From the NCBI GenBank assembly GCA_007123695.1, contig SLGN01000068.1:1-14754 (forward strand): a stretch of DNA of 14,754 nucleotides, written 5' to 3'. The position numbers were made by a program, and so were the translations under genes. Source of the stretch: Verrucomicrobiales bacterium (GTDB taxonomy: Bacteria; Verrucomicrobiota; Verrucomicrobiia; Verrucomicrobiales; DEV007). Shown one piece after another: positions 6,199-12,119 of the stretch. Below the pieces are notes generated by a model. The model searched no databases. It was not told the DNA's origin and was given only the letters and a program-made list of their open reading frames with translations. Each line of letters begins with the position of its first letter. Positions within the stretch are counted from its first letter, which is position 1.

Positions 6199-6798
6199 AT
6201 GAACGAAGCCCCCGCCGCACCCGCCACCTTTGCCGAAGGTCTCCTGTTTTCCATTCTCAAGCGAGGCGAGCGGGATCCCCGCGGACCCTACACCGAGGAG
6301 GATCTGCTGCGTCTCCTCAACGACGACGTGATCGGGATCAACGACTACGTGTTCTACGAGGGCATCGGGGAGTGGAAGCCCATCCACGAGGTCTTCGAGG
6401 TGCAGGAGGAAATCTCCCATTTCGTCGACGACGGGCAGGACACCCAGCGGGTCGGGGTCGCCTTCCGCGAGGTCTCCAACGTGGTCGGGGCGGGCGAGAG
6501 CATCTACTACATCGCGGTCCAGGCGCGGGCCGGCCTTCTCAGCAAGACGAAGCAGTGCGTCATCGTGACCGACCGCCATCTCTTCATCATGTCCGAGACC
6601 CGGCGCGGCTACGAACTCGAGGCGCACCCGTGGAAGTCGGTCACGAACACGCTTATGCGCGACGAGGGCAAGGATCTCGGCACCTTTTCGATCCTCCTCG
6701 GCGGCGAGAGGCGTCTCGACCTGCACCACATCCCGCTGAAGCAGGTGCACCGCCTCTTCCAGCTCTCGCAGGAAATGCGCGCGAGCGTCGCACCCTGA
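6199..6798 (+). CDS. GYF_2 plus bacterial PH-domain protein, function unknown
   Basis: This 199-residue protein has two small binding modules and no visible catalytic site. Residues about 15-66 look like a GYF_2 domain, a module thought to bind peptides: GPYTEEDLLRLL, then NDYVFYEGIGEWKPIHEV with the characteristic W59. Residues about 94-195 look like a bacterial PH-like domain: VVGAGESIYYIA, KTKQCVIVTDRHLFIMS, HPWKSVTNT, with alternating strands and a final helix (QVHRLFQLSQEM). There is no signal peptide or membrane segment, so it is probably cytoplasmic or a membrane-associated adaptor. The ATG at 6199 follows CCCGCC and is the first in the frame near the domain; the frame is open upstream to 6058 through promoter-like AT-rich DNA. 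It diverges from hslO. The family is my reading of pattern, with no characterised homologue I can name. Confidence 0.7.
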   Translation: MNEAPAAPATFAEGLLFSILKRGERDPRGPYTEEDLLRLLNDDVIGINDYVFYEGIGEWKPIHEVFEVQEEISHFVDDGQDTQRVGVAFREVSNVVGAGESIYYIAVQARAGLLSKTKQCVIVTDRHLFIMSETRRGYELEAHPWKSVTNTLMRDEGKDLGTFSILLGGERRLDLHHIPLKQVHRLFQLSQEMRASVAP

Positions 6799-6802
6799 AG
6801 CG

Positions 6803-6815
6803 GCGTGCGGCACGC
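6803..6815. terminator. Short hairpin between convergent genes
   Basis: GCGTG (6803-6807) and CACGC (6811-6815) form a 5-bp stem with a 3-base loop in the 32-base gap between the convergent GYF/PH and beta-helix genes. No T-run follows in either direction. Position, more than structure, suggests a shared terminator. Confidence 0.2.
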
Positions 6816-6830
6816 GCCATCCTCCCCGCG

Positions 6831-8231
6831 CTACAAGACGAAGTCGAGCAGGTCGTAGCGGATCCGGAAGAAGCCCCGGCTTCCCGTGATCCATTCCGCG
6901 CCCGGCGCGAAGAGGAGGTCTCCGCCGTCGCCCGAGATCTGGATGTCGGGAATTTCGGCCCACGAGCCCGGAGCCAGGTCCGGCGAATGCTCCACCGCGG
7001 CGGCAACGGTTTCGCGTAGCGATCCGCCGCCGCGGAGCCGCAGACGCCACGGTCCTCCGTCGATCCCGGGCTCCAGCAGCAGCGACGGGCCCGCGTCGGG
7101 CGCCAGGGGAGAGGTGCCGAGGGCGTATTCCTCGAGGTTGGACCGGCCGTCGCCGTCGGGATCGTCGAGCGCCCCGCGCTGATCGACGAGAATTTCGGGG
7201 AAGCCCGCCATCCAAGCGGCGAAGTCGGGAGCGTCCGGTGCCACGAGGACTTCGAGACGGGGGCGCAGGGCAGGGTCGCTGTTCTCCCGCGAGCCGTATT
7301 TGAAGAGGGGTTGGCTGTTGCGCTGGGACAGGACGGCGTGGCGCAGGGAGATCCGACCGTCGCCCGCCGCCTCGGTCGCGACGGCGGCGGTCAGGTCGAT
7401 CCGCTGCCGGAAGTCGGGCGAGAGAAACCACGAGCCGAGCGAGGCCCCGGCGGCGGGACGGGTGTTCCACGTGATCCCCATCTCCGACCACGAGTCGTCG
7501 GCGACGAAGAGGGTCTCGGCCTCGGCGGCGAAGTCCCACTCCAGCGCCCGCATCGCGAGGGTCGCCTCGCGGACGACAGGGGGCGTCTCACCCACGGGCG
7601 CGGCGAGGGGCGCGAGGTCGAAGCGCATGAAGATCTGGCGGTTCACGCTTACCGAGTTCACCGTCTTCATCCAGATCTGATTGTTCGCTCCAAAATTTCT
7701 GTCCGGTTCTCCTTGACGGACGAACGCATCGGCCTCGGGCTCGAGCTGGAACCGCTGCCAGCCGCGCGGCAGCACCCGCACCTTGAGGACGCCCTCGCCC
7801 GCGAAATCGCCGAGATCGTCCCAGGCGCCCTGCCCGGCGCCGTGCCGCCCCGCCGCGACGGCGAAGCGGTAGAGGCCCGGCCGGGGGAAGCGGATCTCGG
7901 TTTCCCGCGAGGCGGGGGAAAGGATCTGCGCCGCGCGCGGCCCGTCGGTCTGCGCCCACGAGAAGACGGCATCGGGCGGAGTCTCGGTGGCTTCGCCGAA
8001 ATCGACCGGCATCGCGAGGATCGCGGCATAGTCGGGGAAGAAGACCTCGGCCACCGCGTCCTCCTCGAAGCGCGGCAGCCCGATGCGCCGCCGCCGCTGC
8101 TCGAGGAAGAGCGACTGGGGCCGCAGCCGCGCCGCCTCGCCGACGCCCTCGGCATGGTCCTCTGGATCGGTTTTCTCCGGCGAGCTGCCGTCCAGCTTCA
8201 CCTCCGAGACCGCGCCTCGCGTGCCGATCAC
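6831..8231 (-). CDS. 3' part of the amber-split beta-helix protein: PKD-like, DNRLRE and Ca-repeat
   Basis: This 466-codon frame is in the same phase as the beta-helix gene just upstream, separated only by a TAG and two sense codons (GGC TAC). Counting from the GTG at 8231, the first residues (IGTRGAVSEVKLDG) continue the beta-helix. About 64-155 resemble a PKD/Ig-like fold (PDAVFSWAQTDGP). About 165-330 form a DNRLRE/CBM96-like carbohydrate-binding domain (ADAFVRQGEPDRNFG, RQIFMRFDL, SWSEMGITWNTRP, RPRLEV). DDPDGDGRSNLEEYALGTSP (356-375) is a thrombospondin-type-3-like calcium repeat typical of verrucomicrobial extracellular proteins. The GTG has no ribosome site and the piece has no signal peptide, so separate translation would leave it in the cytoplasm. 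I read it as the C-terminal half of one gene that is disrupted, read through, or mis-sequenced. Its own stop is TAG. Confidence 0.65.
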   Translation of the reverse strand: MIGTRGAVSEVKLDGSSPEKTDPEDHAEGVGEAARLRPQSLFLEQRRRRIGLPRFEEDAVAEVFFPDYAAILAMPVDFGEATETPPDAVFSWAQTDGPRAAQILSPASRETEIRFPRPGLYRFAVAAGRHGAGQGAWDDLGDFAGEGVLKVRVLPRGWQRFQLEPEADAFVRQGEPDRNFGANNQIWMKTVNSVSVNRQIFMRFDLAPLAAPVGETPPVVREATLAMRALEWDFAAEAETLFVADDSWSEMGITWNTRPAAGASLGSWFLSPDFRQRIDLTAAVATEAAGDGRISLRHAVLSQRNSQPLFKYGSRENSDPALRPRLEVLVAPDAPDFAAWMAGFPEILVDQRGALDDPDGDGRSNLEEYALGTSPLAPDAGPSLLLEPGIDGGPWRLRLRGGGSLRETVAAAVEHSPDLAPGSWAEIPDIQISGDGGDLLFAPGAEWITGSRGFFRIRYDLLDFVL

Positions 8232-8237
8232 GTAGCC

Positions 8238-8240
8238 CTA
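8238..8240 (-). other. In-frame TAG (amber) codon splitting the beta-helix gene
   Basis: The minus-strand codon at 8240-8238 is TAG, between SQQSR and GYVIGTRG, with the frame open on both sides (9791 down to 6831, 987 codons in all). A single base change from TGG (Trp) or TAC/TAT (Tyr) would give it. TAG ends the enolase-superfamily gene at 1524-1526 and also this gene itself at 6831-6833, so the codon looks like an ordinary stop in this genome. Whether it is a true mutation, a programmed readthrough or an assembly error cannot be decided from one sequence. Confidence 0.8.
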
Positions 8241-9791
8241 GCGGCTCTGCTGCGAGTGGACGACGTAGGCCCGCGAACTGGGCCGCCCCTCGGTGTTCCA
8301 GTAGACGCTGTGGGCCGAGGTCAGATTGTGGCGCGTCGCGCTCCCGAAAGGCCGGTAGCGAGCCTCGTAGTAGGAGTCGTCGGCAACGCAGAGGTCGTGC
8401 AGGTTCGAGTGGCTGAAGTGCATGTGGTGGTCGCTGCCGCGGCCGCTCGTGTTCTGGTTGCCGGTGTGCCCGGTCTGCTTGCCGGTGGTCTTGTCGAGGC
8501 AGGCGTGGATGACGGTGCCCGAGGCCGCCATGCTGGAAAAGACGAAGCCGTGGCGCGAGAATTCGGCTGACGAGTGCGCGATCAGGCACTCGGCGCTGTT
8601 CTGGATGCGGTAGAGGTAGCCGGACCCGCCGCCCCCGCCGTACTGCGACCGCTGCCAATGGCAGCGCGAGACGGTGACGCGGTGGCAGAAGATCAAGCGG
8701 ATGCCGTTGTTGAGGATGTGGCAGCCGGTGGTGTTGCCCGGCGGCTGGTAGCTGGAGACCTCGCGGATCCAGCCGTCGCGGACGAGCCTGAAACGGATCG
8801 CGTCGTGGTTGAAAACCTCGTAGGAGGAGGTGCCCGGCGTTTGGTAGTCGCTCTCGCCCCAGCCGCTGGTGCCGGGGTGCTGGACGTTGCCGATGGAGAA
8901 GCCCTCGAGCCCCACCTCCGATAGCGGTGCCCTGACCCGGTAGACCTCGGCGCCGTCGCGCGTCTTGAGGGCGTAGCGGATCGGGATGTCGATCGTCAGG
9001 GTGTGGTTCGCCGGATCGACCGCCACGAGCTGCCGAGGGTAGAGGAACAGACCGAAGGATTTGTCCTCGCCGACCCAGTCGGGTTCGTTGTGCTCCAGCG
9101 CCCACTCGTCGCCCGGATCGGCCCGCAGGACGACGAAATCCCCCGCCGAAAACCCGGCGGTGCTCGCCACCGGGATCGTCGTCGTCGGCGAGAGGAGGTC
9201 GGTGGTGATCGCCGCCGCCGAGCCGAGGCGCGAGGTCCACGACGAGTTCAAGCCTCCCGAGGACGGGCCCTCGACGAGGAGGATGTGCTTGTCCCGCATC
9301 TGCCAGTCGCTGTTGAGGAGGAAGGTCTGGTCCGGCCCCGCGCCGCGCAGCCGCACCCCGCTCGCGGCGATGCGCAGGCAATGGTTGTTCGCCCCTTGCG
9401 GGCTCAGCCGGTAGGTGCCCGGCGGCAGCCAGACGGTGCCTCCTCCGGCGGTCGAGGCGGCGTTGATCGCCGCTTGGATCGCGAGGGTGCTGTCGTCCGC
9501 GCCGGTGGGGTCGGCTCCGTAGCTGGCCACGACATCGTAGACCGCGCCCGGCGACTCCGTCGGCACCGGCACCTCGCCGCGGCGGTAGCCGGCGTAGGAG
9601 AAGTCTTGCAGGATCTTGTCGTCGTAGAAGCTCGGCGGAGCCGTAGGCGTTTCGAAAAGAGGCTTCCAGTAGAGCTCGCTCCCCCAAAAGGGCTCCGCGG
9701 CGCCGACGCAGAGCACTGCGAACATGGTGGCGAGGACGCAAAGGAGCGTCGGGCGGACCTGCGACCGCCTGCGGGGAGGAAGCTGCTTCAT
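8238..9791 (-). CDS. Secreted right-handed beta-helix protein (Pectate_lyase_3 family), 5' part
   Basis: This 517-residue frame starts with a signal peptide: RRR at 7-9 and R13, a hydrophobic stretch 15-30, and likely cleavage after A32 (VGAA/EP). Residues 84-130 are a textbook Pectate_lyase_3 entry: VYDVVASYGADPTGADD, AIQAAINAA, GGGTVWLPPGTYRLS. What follows is a long parallel beta-helix with many short hydrophobic rungs, histidine-rich turns (SDHHMHFSHSN) and SVYWNTEG near the end. Such proteins bind or cleave acidic or sulfated polysaccharides; no specific lyase residues can be assigned. The ATG at 9791 is preferred to the GTG at 9797. The protein stops at TAG (8238-8240) although the same frame continues for 468 more codons with binding domains, so the product as coded would lack them and the last beta-helix rungs. 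It diverges from the GNAT gene. Confidence 0.82.
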   Translation of the reverse strand: MKQLPPRRRSQVRPTLLCVLATMFAVLCVGAAEPFWGSELYWKPLFETPTAPPSFYDDKILQDFSYAGYRRGEVPVPTESPGAVYDVVASYGADPTGADDSTLAIQAAINAASTAGGGTVWLPPGTYRLSPQGANNHCLRIAASGVRLRGAGPDQTFLLNSDWQMRDKHILLVEGPSSGGLNSSWTSRLGSAAAITTDLLSPTTTIPVASTAGFSAGDFVVLRADPGDEWALEHNEPDWVGEDKSFGLFLYPRQLVAVDPANHTLTIDIPIRYALKTRDGAEVYRVRAPLSEVGLEGFSIGNVQHPGTSGWGESDYQTPGTSSYEVFNHDAIRFRLVRDGWIREVSSYQPPGNTTGCHILNNGIRLIFCHRVTVSRCHWQRSQYGGGGGSGYLYRIQNSAECLIAHSSAEFSRHGFVFSSMAASGTVIHACLDKTTGKQTGHTGNQNTSGRGSDHHMHFSHSNLHDLCVADDSYYEARYRPFGSATRHNLTSAHSVYWNTEGRPSSRAYVVHSQQSR

Positions 9792-9822
9792 GAACACGGA
9801 AAGACGGAGAAGGGAGAAGCGG

Positions 9823-9852
9823 AGAATACGAAATTTCGCCCGCCTTGCTCAA
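9823..9852 (-). promoter_or_regulatory. Promoter of the beta-helix gene with a central palindrome
   Basis: On the minus strand TTGAGC (9852-9847) and TATTCT (9828-9823) are 18 bases apart, each four of six from consensus. Transcription would start near 9816, giving a leader of about 25 bases. The perfect 10-base palindrome CGAAATTTCG (9829-9838) fills the half of the spacer next to the -10 box, a good place for a repressor to bind. The surrounding 9820-9900 stretch is AT-richer than the genes. Confidence 0.35.
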
Positions 9853-9944
9853 CAGGGAAATTCGATGCGGCGAAGGAAATTTTTCGCGCTTTCCGGAGGG
9901 CGCGGCGCCCAGCGCCCGGTGCCCGCTGCAGCCCCTGCCCGCGA

Positions 9945-9974
9945 TTGACAAGGCCGCCCCGGCGTGCGTCGAAT
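9945..9974 (+). promoter_or_regulatory. Promoter of the GNAT gene, perfect -35 box
   Basis: TTGACA (9945-9950) matches the sigma70 -35 consensus at all six bases. TCGAAT (9969-9974) follows after 18 bases and matches the -10 consensus at four of six. Transcription would begin near 9981, leaving about 48 bases before the ATG at 10029. Confidence 0.4.
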
Positions 9975-10028
9975 GTACGTCCGGCGAGACGCGGCGGGCC
10001 CGACCTTGTTCCCACTCCTGTAAAGCCC

Positions 10029-10631
10029 ATGGCATCCGAAGCGCTCCGATACGAGGAACTCCGCGGCGAAGAGCTGCGCCCGCATCTCAGGGAGCTCGGC
10101 GAGCTGCGCATCGCCGTCTTCCGCGACTACCCCTACCTCTACGACGGCGATCTCGGCTACGAGGCGGAATACCTCGAGATCTACGCGAAGTCGGCGCTCA
10201 GCCTCGTCGTTTTGCTGCGCGAGGGCGGGCGTCTCGTGGGCGCCACCACCTGCCTGCCCCTGCGCGACGAGTCGCCCGAGTTCCAGGCGCCCTTCCTCGC
10301 GGCGGGCATCGATCTCGGCGAGGTCTTCTACTTCGGCGAATCCATCATCCTGCCGCCGTGGCGCGGGCGCGGCACCGGGGCCGAGTTCTTCCGCCTGCGG
10401 GAGAAGCACGCGAGGGAGGCCGGCCCTTTTCGCTACACCGCCTTCTGCGCCGTCGACCGTCCCGACGACCATCCCCGGCGGCCCCCCGGCCACCGTCCCC
10501 TCGATGCCTTCTGGGGCAGGCTCGGCTACGAAAAACGACCTGGGCTCGCCTGCGAACTCTCGTGGAAAGAACTCGACGAAGACGCCCCCAGTCCCAAACG
10601 CCTCACGTTCTGGCTGAAGGAGTGGAGCTGA
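10029..10631 (+). CDS. GNAT family N-acetyltransferase
   Basis: This 200-residue protein of the GNAT fold transfers an acetyl group from acetyl-CoA to an amine. The central strand and acetyl-CoA loop are clear: FYFGESIILPPWRGRGTG (100-117), where RGRGTG (112-117) is the Q/RxxGxG/A pyrophosphate-binding motif, followed by helix AEFFRLREKHARE. The last strand region holds FWGRLGYEKRPG, typical of motif B. The N-terminal part has VFRDYPYLYDGDLGYEAEYL. There is no signal peptide, so it is cytoplasmic. The ATG at 10029 follows AAGCCC and lies about 48 bases after a promoter with a perfect -35 box; the frame is open far upstream only because it runs antisense through the beta-helix gene. It is transcribed alone, converging on pmbA. 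The acceptor substrate (small molecule, antibiotic or protein N-terminus) cannot be told. Confidence 0.85.
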   Translation: MASEALRYEELRGEELRPHLRELGELRIAVFRDYPYLYDGDLGYEAEYLEIYAKSALSLVVLLREGGRLVGATTCLPLRDESPEFQAPFLAAGIDLGEVFYFGESIILPPWRGRGTGAEFFRLREKHAREAGPFRYTAFCAVDRPDDHPRRPPGHRPLDAFWGRLGYEKRPGLACELSWKELDEDAPSPKRLTFWLKEWS

Positions 10632-10730
10632 ACCCCGCCCCCCCCGGGCAGCCGCGCCCGATCAGGTTGCGAAACCTCGCCTCTTCGCCACCTAGCCGCC
10701 GAACGTCCTCGGATGGAGCGGGTTTCAGCT
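10626..10730. repeat. Imperfect 13-base inverted repeat bracketing a convergent gap
   Basis: AGCTGAACCCCGC (10626-10638) and GCGGGTTTCAGCT (10718-10730) are complementary at 12 of 13 positions. Each arm contains the stop codon of one of the two convergent genes, GNAT and pmbA. Between them lie a C8 run (10638-10645) and a small GNRA-type hairpin, AGGTT-GCGA-AACCT (10664-10677). The pair could act as a bidirectional terminator at the RNA level, or the match may be chance in two genes that both end in Ser-stop. Confidence 0.3.
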
Positions 10731-12056
10731 GGCGTCGGAGACGGAGGAGAGGTTGAAGTCTCGAACGACGAGCGGCGGAACGAGAGCGGGCATGCCGCTT
10801 TCGCTACCGAGAACGCGCTCGACCGCGCCGCTGGCGAGAATTTTGCCGAGCACCCGGGCAGGTGATTCGTTGAAACGGAAGTTTTTGACGGGACCGACGA
10901 CAGCGCCGTCGCGGATGGCGAAGGTGCCATCGCGGGTCAGTCCGGTGTAGAGCAGCGACTGAGGCTCGACGAGGCGGAGATACCAGAAGCGGGTCACGAG
11001 GACGCCGTCCTCCACTGAGGCAACAAGTTCGTCGATCGATTTCCCCTGGCCGGGCATGAGGAGATTGCCGGGCGAGGGAACTGCCTTGATTCCCTTTTTC
11101 AACGCCCAAAACCGGCTGGTGGGCAGAGCGCGAAGGACGCCGCGGTCGATCCAAACGGTGCGCCTGCGCGGCAGACCGGAGGCGTGGGCGGAGCATGGAG
11201 CGGCGGAATCCATGGGATCGGAGACGAGGGTGGCCTGCTCGCCGAAGAGTTTCGATCCGACAGGATCCCGGCCGTCCTCGACGAGACCGTTCAGGAAGCT
11301 GCGTCCCTCGTCGAAAGAGCGTCGCCCGAGCCCCCATGCGAGGAGACCGAGAAGGTCGCGCACGGCGGCGGCTTCTAGGACGACAGTGGTGCGTCCGGCG
11401 GGGCGATGGGCCGCGTTGCGGGAGGCGAGGGCCTTGGAAACGGCGCGTTCCGCGACGGCGTCGAGATCGATGCGGGAAAGCTCCGTGGCCTGGGTGCTGG
11501 CCCAGCCCGAGCCGCGTCCGGTCGCAGTGCGGGCAGTTAGGGAGAATCCGATGGTGCTGTCGCGTCCGTGGACGAAGACGCCCCGGCTGTTTGCGTAGCC
11601 GGAGTTCCGGAGGCGGCGCTCGAGGTAGCCCGCACCGTCGATCTTGGCGGAGCGTCCCCTCTCGAAAACGGGCCGAAGCCGTTCGAGAGCGTCCACAGGT
11701 CCGAGGGCCGCCGTTTCATCGGACCAAGTGGGAGGCTCGTCGTAATCGACGGGTTCGACGGGCGGAACGTGTTCGGGATCCTCGGGGGCGAGCCGGGCCA
11801 TGCCTTCGACTCGCTTCACCGCCTCGCGCAGCGAAGTCTCGTCGATCTGGGTCAGGGAGGTGGAGGCAGATCGCCGCCCATAGCTGACCGAGATATCGAC
11901 CGAAACCCGCGAAAGCAGTCCGTTGCTGGTGACGTCGTTGGTGGCGCTGCGCAGGACGAGATCCTCGGAGTCGGCGACACGGACCTCGGCATCGTCCGCC
12001 GAGACAAGACCGAGGATTTTTTCGCAAAGGGTTTCGAGTTCGGATCGGTCGTGCAT
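10725..12056 (-). CDS. pmbA: TldE/PmbA, non-catalytic partner of the TldD metalloprotease
   Basis: This 443-residue protein belongs to the TldD/PmbA family. In Escherichia coli TldE and TldD form a heterodimeric zinc protease that degrades unfolded peptides, matures microcin B17 and breaks down the antitoxin CcdA; TldE itself lacks the zinc site. Here too there is no HExxxH. The N-terminal domain shows DAEVRVADSEDLVLRSATND and the C-terminal domain RRTVWIDRGVL and LLMPGQGKSIDEL, which fit the family core; the end has LYTGLTRDGTFAIRDGAVVGPVKNFRFNESP, the conserved closing strands. The ATG at 12056 sits 55 bases after the tldD stop on the same strand, so they are co-transcribed unless the hairpin in that gap stops polymerase. 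There is no signal peptide or Tat motif, unlike its partner. The subfamily assignment (TldE rather than a third paralogue) follows from context. Confidence 0.85.
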   Translation of the reverse strand: MHDRSELETLCEKILGLVSADDAEVRVADSEDLVLRSATNDVTSNGLLSRVSVDISVSYGRRSASTSLTQIDETSLREAVKRVEGMARLAPEDPEHVPPVEPVDYDEPPTWSDETAALGPVDALERLRPVFERGRSAKIDGAGYLERRLRNSGYANSRGVFVHGRDSTIGFSLTARTATGRGSGWASTQATELSRIDLDAVAERAVSKALASRNAAHRPAGRTTVVLEAAAVRDLLGLLAWGLGRRSFDEGRSFLNGLVEDGRDPVGSKLFGEQATLVSDPMDSAAPCSAHASGLPRRRTVWIDRGVLRALPTSRFWALKKGIKAVPSPGNLLMPGQGKSIDELVASVEDGVLVTRFWYLRLVEPQSLLYTGLTRDGTFAIRDGAVVGPVKNFRFNESPARVLGKILASGAVERVLGSESGMPALVPPLVVRDFNLSSVSDAS

Positions 12057-12090
12057 GGGGCGAACGCAGGAAAGATAGAAAAGACAGGGG

Positions 12091-12119
12091 AAAAAATCAG
12101 CGGGCCGCGGTTCAGGCCC
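12091..12119 (-). terminator. Terminator-like hairpin between tldD and pmbA
   Basis: On the minus strand GGGCC (12119-12115), an 8-base loop holding the tldD TGA, and GGCCC (12106-12102) form a 5-bp all-GC stem, extendable by a U-G pair. Six T follow at 12096-12091, five bases past the stem. The spacing to the T-run is longer than ideal, so it may act as a partial terminator that lowers pmbA relative to tldD. Confidence 0.35.

Noticed and set aside
8238..8240. Reassignment of TAG to an amino acid in this genome
   Set aside because: TAG ends the enolase-superfamily gene at 1524-1526 with a normal C-terminus, and it also ends the beta-helix frame itself at 6831-6833. A local mutation or readthrough is simpler.
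7311..8570. Open frame on the plus strand crossing the amber site
   Set aside because: It is antisense and free of recognisable motifs; the minus-strand DNRLRE and PKD-like domains are convincing.
9003..10028. Upstream extension of the GNAT gene
   Set aside because: This part runs antisense through the beta-helix gene and its promoter; the GNAT fold begins just after the ATG at 10029.
7588..10035. Very long minus-strand frame (815 codons) spanning the beta-helix gene
   Set aside because: Its translation is Arg/Pro/Gly-rich low complexity in a different phase from the signal peptide, Pectate_lyase_3 and DNRLRE segments.
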